From NCBI RefSeq assembly GCF_963677065.1, contig NZ_OY781872.1, positions 739,419-803,418 on the forward strand: a stretch of 64,000 nt of DNA. Reading direction: 5' to 3'. The notes under the pieces were generated by a model. The model made no database searches. It had not been told where the DNA came from and was given only the letters and a program-made list of their open reading frames with translations. Origin of the DNA: an uncultured Methanoregula sp. Lineage in GTDB: Archaea; Halobacteriota; Methanomicrobia; Methanomicrobiales; Methanospirillaceae. How positions within the stretch are numbered: position 1 is the stretch's first letter; each line of letters begins with the position of its first letter. Below, in pieces: positions 1-7,414 of this stretch. The translations under genes were made by a program, and so were the position numbers.

Positions 1-2
1 TC

Positions 3-458
3 ACGCGCATCTACCAGAAACTCGGTACGCACGAGCCGCAGTGGATAGATCTCGAAGAGATCATGCCCTTTTCCCACCTGCCGGCCGCAGTCTCCCTGGA
101 GGCAGAAGTCCGGGGGATTTCGGTTCTTGCCGACCCGATGCTGGAGAGGGTCTTTTTCAATCTTCTCGACAACTCGATCCGGCACGGGGAACGGGTGACC
201 AGGATCCGGGTATCCTGCACATATTCCGGAGAAGACCTCATCATCGTCTGGGAAGATAACGGAACGGGAATCCCGGGTGAGGACAAACCGCACATCTTCG
301 AGCGGGATTTCGGGAGCAACACCGGCCTGGGCCTGTTCCTGGTCAGGGAGATCCTCTCGCTCACGGGAATCACGATCCGGGAGACCGGGGTACAGGGGGA
401 AGGGGCCCGGTTCGAGATCCTGGTGCCGGAGCACTTCTGGCGCAAAAGCGGGGAGTGA
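3..458 (+). CDS. Sensor histidine kinase, C-terminal ATPase part (5' truncated by window edge)
   Basis: The reading frame is open from the first bases of the window, so the gene begins upstream. What is visible is an HATPase_c domain: an N-box with LLDNSIRHGE, a G1 box with WEDNGTGIP, and a G2 box with NTGLGLFLVREIL. This is the ATP-binding half of a histidine kinase. The tail GITIRETGV.G.GARFEI is nearly identical to the ends of the next two genes, so this is the first of three tandem paralogues. The stop lies 3 bases before the GTG of the next gene, which implies cotranscription. Its sensory domains cannot be seen. Confidence 0.9.
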   Translation, partial: TRIYQKLGTHEPQWIDLEEIMPFSHLPAAVSLEAEVRGISVLADPMLERVFFNLLDNSIRHGERVTRIRVSCTYSGEDLIIVWEDNGTGIPGEDKPHIFERDFGSNTGLGLFLVREILSLTGITIRETGVQGEGARFEILVPEHFWRKSGE

Positions 459-461
459 CAC

Positions 462-3113
462 GTGATTTCCAACACCATACAAATTCTCTATGTCGATGAC
501 GAATCCGAACTCCTGGAGATCGGCAAGCTCTACCTGGAGGATGAACTGGACTTTTCCGTTGATTGCGTAACCTCGGGAGGGGATGCCCTCGAACGGATCT
601 CGTCCGGCACGTACGATGTCATTGTCTCAGATTACCAGATGCCCCGGATGAACGGCATTTCCCTCCTGAAGACCGTGCGCTCAGCGGGAAGGGATATCCC
701 GTTCATCCTCTTCACCGGCAAAGGGCGGGAGGATGTGGTGATCGATGCCTTCAACCACGGGGCGGACTTCTATCTCCAGAAGGGCGGGGAGCCGGATGCC
801 CAGTTTGCAGAACTGGCCCACAAGATCAGGAAATCCGTGGAGCGCAAGCGGGGGGATAGTGCGCTCCAGGAGAGCGAACGCAAATACCGCAACCTGTACC
901 AGTATGCCCTGGTCGGCCTCTTTGAGACGCGCCTTACGGACGGGACCATTGTGGCATGCAACCAGCGGTACTGCGATCTCTTCGGGTTTTTTTCCGTTGA
1001 GGATGCCATCGGGGAGAGCGTTGTCCATCTCTACGAGCAGCCCGGGGATCGTCCTGAAGTGAGCCACATTCTTCGCGAGCAGGGACAGATCAGCAATCAC
1101 GAAGTCCGGTTCATCAACCAGCTGACCGGTCACCGGTTCTGGGCACAGTTTTCTGCACGGTACAATAAAGAAAAAGACGTGGCGGAAGGCACCATCATCG
1201 ACATCACCGACAGAAAAAATGCCGAAGAGTTGCTGAGGGAGAGCCAGCGGGCCCTTGCAACGCTCCTGATAAACCTGCCCGGGATGGCCTACCGGTGCAG
1301 CTACAACCGGAAATGGACTATGGAATTCGTGAGCAACGGATGCAGGGATCTCACGGGATTCGAGCCCTCCGATCTTATCGAGGACGGGACAGTTGCTTTT
1401 TTTGATCTCATTCACCCGGATGACCAGGAGCCGGTCCGGGATCAGATCCGGCGGGCCGTGAGGAAGCATGAGAAGTTCCAGATCTTTTACCGGATTCTCA
1501 CCGCGGACGGATCGGAAAAAAATGTCTGGGAGCAGGGTCTCGGAGTCTTCTCGCCCCAGGGAGAGTTGCAGGCAATCGAGGGATTCATCATCGATATCAC
1601 CGACAGGAAACTCCTGGAGGCGGACCTGGAGAGGGAGCAGCGCGAGCTGAAGATGTCCTGCGACCGGCTTTTAGAGCGCGATCGGATACTTCGGATCAAC
1701 GAAGAGAGGCTGCGCATGGCGCAGAGGATCGGCCGCACTGGCAGCTGGGAGTACGAGATAGGGGCGGAGACTGTATGGGGATCGGAGGAGGGGCTCGCTA
1801 TTCTCGGTTACCCGCCCGCCGCAGGATCCCTTCCGCTTGCGGAGATCGAAGATCTCATCCCGGATCGGGAGCGGGTCCGCCAGGCACTTGAGGATCTGAT
1901 CGAGAAAGGGACGGCGTACGATATTGAATATCTCATTCATCCTGCGGATGGATCCGAGCCGAAAGTTATCCATTCCATGGCCCTGCTCGAGCGCGAGGAC
2001 AATGGAAAACCGGTCCGGATCCGGGGCATGATCCAGGATATTACAACGCGCAAGCGGGCTGATGAAGAGCTTGTATTCAACAATATTATCCTTGCAACCC
2101 AGCAGGAGACGTCCCCCGACGGGATTCTCATCGTGGATGAATCCGGAAGGATCCTGCATTACAACCAGAAATTCATTGGTATCTGGAATATCCCTGAGGA
2201 TCTCATTGCAGCCCGGGTGGATGAACCGGTGCTCCGGTTTATTCTGGAACAGCTGCCCGATCCGGAGATCGCCCTGTTACGGATCAGGTCCCTGTACGAT
2301 CACCGGGAAGAGAAGAGTTTCGAGGAACTCCACGTAAAGGATGGCAGGACTATCGAGCGGTTCTCGGCCCCTATGCTGGGAGAGACGGGAAAATATTACG
2401 GGCGGGTCTGGTACTTCCGGGACATCACCGACCGGAGGAGAGCGGTGCAGGCACTCGCATCGGCAAACAGGAAACTCACGCTCCTCTCGGGAGTCACGCG
2501 GCACGATATCACCAACCAGCTCACCCAGCTCCAGGGATACCGTAAGATCCTGGAGAGGAAGATAACGGATCCCGGTCTTGCGGAGTACTTCCTGAAGATC
2601 GATGAGGCTGCCCGGCGGATATCGGTCATGATTCAGTTCACCGGCGAGTACGAGAAGATAGGGGTGGATGCCCCGGCCTGGCAGGACTGCAGCACGCTTG
2701 TTGAAGCCATGGAAAAAACCACCCGGCCGGGCGGGATCGCAAAGGTGAATGAAATTCCTCCCGGGTACGAAGTCTTTGCCGATCCGCTCATCGCCAAAGT
2801 CCTGTACTGCCTGATGGAAAATGCAGTCCGGCACGGTGTCGCGATCACGAAAGTCCGGTTCAGGGTGCAGGAGTCCGGATCCGATCTGCTCATTCTCTGC
2901 GAAGATGACGGCGGGGGCATACCTGCAGAAGCAAAAGAGAAAATCTTTGATCTCGGGTATGGCCAAAATACCGGTCTTGGACTGTACCTTGCCCGGGAGA
3001 TCCTCTCCCTGACCGGGATCACGATCCGGGAGACCGGCGTGCCGGGCACGGGTGCACGGTTCGAGATGAGGGTCCCGGAAGGAGTGTGGCGCAGGAACAG
3101 GAGCGGCGAATGA
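462..3113 (+). CDS. Hybrid sensor kinase: receiver - 4 PAS - histidine kinase
   Basis: 883 residues from a GTG start. Residues 5-125 form a CheY-like receiver with the acidic pair at YVDDE and phospho-acceptor Asp57 in VSDYQMPRMNG. About four PAS domains follow (roughly 138-250, 260-385, 410-530, 540-665), each ending in the usual DITDRK-like hinge. A dimerisation helix with phospho-His in TRHDITNQLTQLQ precedes an HATPase_c domain (ENAVRHG, DDGGGIP, NTGLGLYLA). No membrane segment is apparent, so it is probably cytoplasmic. A receiver at the N-terminus is common in methanogen kinases and suggests it receives a phosphoryl group or switches allosterically. The ligand is unknown. Its last bases overlap the next start (ATGA). 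Confidence 0.93.
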   Translation: MISNTIQILYVDDESELLEIGKLYLEDELDFSVDCVTSGGDALERISSGTYDVIVSDYQMPRMNGISLLKTVRSAGRDIPFILFTGKGREDVVIDAFNHGADFYLQKGGEPDAQFAELAHKIRKSVERKRGDSALQESERKYRNLYQYALVGLFETRLTDGTIVACNQRYCDLFGFFSVEDAIGESVVHLYEQPGDRPEVSHILREQGQISNHEVRFINQLTGHRFWAQFSARYNKEKDVAEGTIIDITDRKNAEELLRESQRALATLLINLPGMAYRCSYNRKWTMEFVSNGCRDLTGFEPSDLIEDGTVAFFDLIHPDDQEPVRDQIRRAVRKHEKFQIFYRILTADGSEKNVWEQGLGVFSPQGELQAIEGFIIDITDRKLLEADLEREQRELKMSCDRLLERDRILRINEERLRMAQRIGRTGSWEYEIGAETVWGSEEGLAILGYPPAAGSLPLAEIEDLIPDRERVRQALEDLIEKGTAYDIEYLIHPADGSEPKVIHSMALLEREDNGKPVRIRGMIQDITTRKRADEELVFNNIILATQQETSPDGILIVDESGRILHYNQKFIGIWNIPEDLIAARVDEPVLRFILEQLPDPEIALLRIRSLYDHREEKSFEELHVKDGRTIERFSAPMLGETGKYYGRVWYFRDITDRRRAVQALASANRKLTLLSGVTRHDITNQLTQLQGYRKILERKITDPGLAEYFLKIDEAARRISVMIQFTGEYEKIGVDAPAWQDCSTLVEAMEKTTRPGGIAKVNEIPPGYEVFADPLIAKVLYCLMENAVRHGVAITKVRFRVQESGSDLLILCEDDGGGIPAEAKEKIFDLGYGQNTGLGLYLAREILSLTGITIRETGVPGTGARFEMRVPEGVWRRNRSGE

Positions 3114-6076
3114 AGCCGGATCCCATCCGGGTTCTGTACGTTGACGACGAACCCTCCCTCCTGGAAATTGCAAAAATCTTCCTGGAACAGGACGGTGCCT
3201 TTGCAGTTGATACGTTCACGTCGGCCAGGGAAGCGCTCGCCAGGCTGGAGAAAGAACAGTACGATGTCATCATCTCCGACTACCAGATGCCGGAGATGGA
3301 CGGGATCTCGTTCCTCCGGCGCCTCAGGGCGCAGGGCAACGACACCTCGTTCATCATCTTTACCGGCAGGGGGCGGGAGGAGGTGGTCATCGAGGCGCTC
3401 AACGAGGGGGCCGATTTCTATCTCCAGAAAGGAGGGGACCCCCGGGCGCAGTTCGCCGAACTGGAGCACAAGATCCGCCACGCCATATCCCGGAGAGATG
3501 CGATCCGTGCCCTCAAAAAAAGCGAACGGGACTACCGCCACCTGATCGGACATGCCAGCGAGGCTATCTACGTGGTCCAGGACGGGATGCTCCGGATGGT
3601 GAACCCGCGCCTTGCGGAGATGACCGGGTATCCCGAACAGGAACTGGTATCCCACCCGATCACAACCTTCATCCATCCCGGGGATCGCGCCATGGTCGTG
3701 GACCGGTATGAGCGGAGGATCCGGGGTGAGACCCTGCCGAGCCGGTATGTTTTCCGGCTCCTGCGGAAGGACGGGACCACCCGGTGGGTCGAGCTCAGTG
3801 TGGTCGTGATCACCTGGGACGAACGACCGGCCGCGCTTGTCTTCCTGACCGACATTTCCGAGAGAAAAAGTGTTGAGGATGCGCTGAAAGATCGCGAGGA
3901 ACGCTACCGGCAGTTCTTCAAGACCACGCGGGACAGCGTTTTCATCACGACACCGGATGGCCGGTGGATTGACTGCAACGATGCCCTCGTGGAGACGCTC
4001 GGTTACAACAGCCGCGAAGAGATCCTGGAAATCCCGGTTGCTTCGGCCTATGCCCATCCCGAAGAGAGGGAAGTCTTTCTCAAACGCGTTGAAGAGGAAG
4101 GCTATGTCGCGGATCACCCGCTGCAGTTCAGGAAACGCAACGGGACGGCGTTCGACTGCCTCATCACGATCGTGCCCCTCAAAAACCCGGATGGATCCCT
4201 CAAGGCGTTCATCGGGACGGTCCGGGATATCACGGAGCGGCGGCGGGCGGAGACGGCGCTCAGGGAGAGCGAGACGCGGTACCGGTACATCTTTGAATCG
4301 TTCGAGGATCTCTACTACCAGACCGACACGAGCGGGGCGATCACGCTCCTCTCGCCGTCCCTGACCCGCCTGACCGGGTGGAAAGCGGAAGATCTGCTGG
4401 GAAGGCCGGCCACATGCCTGTACATCAACCCGGATGACCGGACCGCTCTCCTCGATGAGATCGAAAAGAAAGGCGCTGTCCGGGATTACGAACTGCTGCT
4501 CCGGAAACGGGACGGGACGCAGACAACCGCATCCTTAAGTGCAAGCCGTATATACGATGCCGAAGGCAGTCCTGCAGGAGTTGCCGGGATTCTCCGGGAT
4601 ATCACGGAGCGCAAGCGGATGGAGAGAGCGCTCAGGGAGAGCGAGGAGAGATTCCGGTCCATTGTCGAGAATTCCCTCGAGGCTGTCCTTATACTCGATC
4701 CTGAGGGAACGATCCTGTTTGCCAACCATGCAGCAGCCCGCACCGTGGAACTCGATCCGTGCACGGGAATGGTTGGCAGGAACGTGATGGAGTTCATTGA
4801 ACCCGAATCCCGTGACGATCTCGTCCCGGGCCTGGCCGGGCTTGCACAAGGCCACAATCCCCGTGTCGCACACTACCAGGCTGTCTCGGCCAGAGGGAAC
4901 AGAATTTCCCTGGAGAGTATCGGAAAAGCTATCACGTACTCCGGCAGGCAGGCAATACTCATCTCCATCCGGAATATTTCCGGGCATGGCCGGGGGGAAC
5001 CGGCACCCGCCGGCCGGGAGCCGTTCGACCCGGAGCGGGCGGAGAGCCTGCAGGATTATATTGTCGTGTTCGATCGCAACGGAACGATCCTTTACGTAAA
5101 CCCGGCTGCAGTGAAGGCGCTGGGGTATATGCCGGAAGAGATGATCGGAACCCCCCTGACCTCGCATGTTGGCGCGGAGTCCTGCGCTAAAATCTCTGCG
5201 TTCAGGGAGGCATTGCGCGAAGGGCACGAGGTTCCCCTTGACGAGATTGCGCTTCTCACCCGGGACGGGCCGCACAGGTCGGTGATCGCAAAAGGAAAGC
5301 CGATCCTGTACGGGGACATTCCTGCAACGCTCCTCTTCCTCATCGACATCACGAGAAAAAAAGTGCTCGAAGACCAGCTCACGGCCCGGGCAGACGAGCT
5401 CTTCCGGACATCCGCCGCCCTTGCCCAGGCGAACAAACAGCTCACGCTCCTCTCCAGCATCACCCGTCACGATATCAATAACCAGCTGACCGTGCTGACC
5501 GGATTTCTCAGCCTGATGGAGCCGGAGCTGCACGAGCCCCGGCTCGCGGAGTACTGCAGGAAAGTGAGCAGTGCTGCAGAGCGGATCGCTGCCATGATCC
5601 GGTTTGCCAGGGATTACGAGACCATTGGTGCGCAGGCACCGGCCTGGCAGGACCTGCAGGAATTGGTGGAGGCCGCCGTGAGCATAGCCCCGCTCGGAAA
5701 GATACATGCGATAAACGGGCTCCCGGCCGGCAGGGAAGTGCTGGCCGATCCGCTGATTGTCAAGGTCCTGTACAACCTGATGGATAATGCGGTCCGGTAC
5801 GGAGGAAAGATCACGACCATCCGCTTCTCCCTGGAGGAGTCCGGGGATCTCCGGACGCTCATCTGCGAGGACGACGGGAACGGAGTTGCTGCCTCGGAGA
5901 AGGAGAGGATATTCGAGCGCGGGTTCGGCAAGAACACCGGTCTTGGCCTGGCAATATCCCGGGAGATTCTCTCTATCACCGGCATCACGATCCGCGAGAC
6001 CGGCGTACCGGGCGCAGGAGCCCGCTTCGAGATAGCGATACCGAAGGAAGTGTACCGGATGGCTCCCTGCCGGTAA
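3110..6076 (+). CDS. Hybrid sensor kinase: receiver - 5 PAS - histidine kinase
   Basis: I place the start at the ATG that overlaps the upstream stop (ATGA), giving 988 residues. An in-frame GTG 24 bases upstream would add MAQEQERR. The receiver contains phospho-Asp57 in ISDYQMPEMDG, in the same register as its neighbour. About five PAS domains follow, with DISERK, DITERR, DITERK and DITRKK hinges. The phospho-His motif is TRHDINNQLTVLTG and the ATPase boxes are DNAVRYG, DDGNGV and NTGLGLAIS. Organisation and sequence match the preceding gene plus one PAS module, so the locus grew by tandem duplication. The signal sensed is unknown. Confidence 0.93.
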   Translation: MKPDPIRVLYVDDEPSLLEIAKIFLEQDGAFAVDTFTSAREALARLEKEQYDVIISDYQMPEMDGISFLRRLRAQGNDTSFIIFTGRGREEVVIEALNEGADFYLQKGGDPRAQFAELEHKIRHAISRRDAIRALKKSERDYRHLIGHASEAIYVVQDGMLRMVNPRLAEMTGYPEQELVSHPITTFIHPGDRAMVVDRYERRIRGETLPSRYVFRLLRKDGTTRWVELSVVVITWDERPAALVFLTDISERKSVEDALKDREERYRQFFKTTRDSVFITTPDGRWIDCNDALVETLGYNSREEILEIPVASAYAHPEEREVFLKRVEEEGYVADHPLQFRKRNGTAFDCLITIVPLKNPDGSLKAFIGTVRDITERRRAETALRESETRYRYIFESFEDLYYQTDTSGAITLLSPSLTRLTGWKAEDLLGRPATCLYINPDDRTALLDEIEKKGAVRDYELLLRKRDGTQTTASLSASRIYDAEGSPAGVAGILRDITERKRMERALRESEERFRSIVENSLEAVLILDPEGTILFANHAAARTVELDPCTGMVGRNVMEFIEPESRDDLVPGLAGLAQGHNPRVAHYQAVSARGNRISLESIGKAITYSGRQAILISIRNISGHGRGEPAPAGREPFDPERAESLQDYIVVFDRNGTILYVNPAAVKALGYMPEEMIGTPLTSHVGAESCAKISAFREALREGHEVPLDEIALLTRDGPHRSVIAKGKPILYGDIPATLLFLIDITRKKVLEDQLTARADELFRTSAALAQANKQLTLLSSITRHDINNQLTVLTGFLSLMEPELHEPRLAEYCRKVSSAAERIAAMIRFARDYETIGAQAPAWQDLQELVEAAVSIAPLGKIHAINGLPAGREVLADPLIVKVLYNLMDNAVRYGGKITTIRFSLEESGDLRTLICEDDGNGVAASEKERIFERGFGKNTGLGLAISREILSITGITIRETGVPGAGARFEIAIPKEVYRMAPCR

Positions 6077-6150
6077 CTGTATTCATGCGAACCGGGACGG
6101 GACTATGGCTCCCGGAGCTAAAAGGGTATCTTTTTTATTGATAGGTTAAC

Positions 6151-6164
6151 AATATTTTAAAAAG
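6151..6164 (+). promoter_or_regulatory. Candidate TATA box upstream of the 149-aa gene
   Basis: An A/T-only stretch (AATATTTTAAAAAG) sits about 40-50 bases before the ATG at 6202, in an otherwise GC-rich sequence. This is compatible with an archaeal TATA box. It follows the end of the kinase genes and would start a new transcription unit. Confidence 0.45.
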
Positions 6165-6201
6165 AATAATTGTACCCCCATCGATTGTTTCCGGAGGATG
6201 G

Positions 6202-6651
6202 ATGAGAATACCACGACCAGACCTCACCGCTCGCAGGGCAAAAAAATTTGCAGAACGGCAGGGATACCGCTGGGTTCCGAACCCGGAGGCAGACATGCCA
6301 TTCGATGCGCTGGTGTACCGGAGCACGGACATCGTGATCGTCCGGACCCGGACAAGCCGCAATGCACCGGGCGACTACGATATCCGTGAAGAATGGTTCC
6401 GCGAAGATTTCCGGATCCTTGATGCGCTGCCGTTCCCGCCCTACATGCCCCGCGAGGTCTGGATCCGTTACCCGTGGAGCCGGTCGTTTCACCGCTTCCG
6501 GATGATACGCGGAAAAATCAGGGAAACCACCATGATCGACCGGGAGAAGCCGGTCTTTATGCTGAAGGCGGAGACGTCCCGCCCGCAGCCTGCTGCCACG
6601 ATCTTTCGGGGGGACAGACCAGATACATCCCAGGCAGCTCCCGACCGATAA
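6202..6651 (+). CDS. Conserved hypothetical protein, first of a tandem paralogue pair
   Basis: 149 residues with GGAGG just before the ATG. I do not recognise a named family. It is basic and rich in Arg, Tyr and Trp and has no signal peptide or membrane segment. It shares a layout with the next gene: (A/K)xxLAE(K/R)xGY.W near residues 10-25, then FDALVYR / FDGLMYR followed by a hydrophobic strand ending in a basic residue (IVIVRTR / VVAVGLR), then LP.P..(P/L)RE(V/L)WIR and a Y/F-RRF-like stretch. The strand order loosely recalls small PD-(D/E)xK nuclease-like folds, but no complete catalytic triad is visible, so I assign no function. Confidence 0.75.
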   Translation: MRIPRPDLTARRAKKFAERQGYRWVPNPEADMPFDALVYRSTDIVIVRTRTSRNAPGDYDIREEWFREDFRILDALPFPPYMPREVWIRYPWSRSFHRFRMIRGKIRETTMIDREKPVFMLKAETSRPQPAATIFRGDRPDTSQAAPDR

Positions 6652-6719
6652 CGGGGAATCCGGTTCATGTGACAGGATAGATCACAGAATTTTTTGTACA
6701 ACGGAAAGGGAATGAGAAC

Positions 6720-7160
6720 ATGAGGGGACGAGCACCGGCAGACCTGAAAGACGAGGGAAAACAGCTGGCCGAGAAGATGGGATACCACTGGGCGGAGAAC
6801 ACCGACCTGTCCGTGGGATTCGATGGCCTGATGTACCGGAAAAACAGGGTGGTTGCAGTAGGGCTCAGGAAATACCGGTACGGGCTTGGCGAGGACTGCA
6901 TTCTTGAGAAGATATTGCCGGACGATGTTGCAGGTATGCGGACACTCCCGCTCCCGCTGTGCGTTCTCCGCGAACTCTGGATCCGGACCCAGAACGAGCG
7001 GGCGTACCGGCGATTCTGTATTTTCCCGGACACGACTGCAGAGATTGAAGAGAACACTGCTGAGCATTACCGGAACACCCATTTCCGGGAAGCGTACTGG
7101 AAGAGAGCCCCGTACCGTATCGGGATCCCGCTCCGTCCGGAAGACCGGAAGAAGGGCTGA
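6720..7160 (+). CDS. Conserved hypothetical protein, second of a tandem paralogue pair
   Basis: 146 residues, 68 bases after its paralogue. It shares the GY.W, FDGLMYR, VVAVGLRKYR and LRELWIRT blocks with the upstream gene in the same order, so the two arose by duplication. Similarity is moderate, which means the duplication is old and both copies are maintained. It has no signal peptide or transmembrane region. The C-terminal 40 residues differ from the first copy. Function is unknown; the gene lies between sensor kinases and an orphan DNA methylase. Confidence 0.75.
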   Translation: MRGRAPADLKDEGKQLAEKMGYHWAENTDLSVGFDGLMYRKNRVVAVGLRKYRYGLGEDCILEKILPDDVAGMRTLPLPLCVLRELWIRTQNERAYRRFCIFPDTTAEIEENTAEHYRNTHFREAYWKRAPYRIGIPLRPEDRKKG

Positions 7161-7414
7161 AGTCAGAAAACCCCGTAAAACGCTCTGTTTGCCAAACGGA
7201 CGATCCTCATTTCCGGCTGGAGGGGAAATGTTGTCCACGCTCCTGGAGAATACTCCATTTTGGGAATATTTTTAAGATCCGGGCAATTTTAACCCCGCTT
7301 CAACCTGCAAAATAGCGGGCCGCAAAGGACCCCCGTTTTACAATTGAGATCGGGTGGCTGAAAAAAAGAGGCTGTCCGGAGGCCGCTATGACCGTTTTGG
7401 AGGGGGCGGGGATT

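Noticed and set aside
4535..5707. 390-residue reverse frame inside the second sensor kinase
   Set aside because: It is antisense to conserved PAS and kinase motifs and has no domain.
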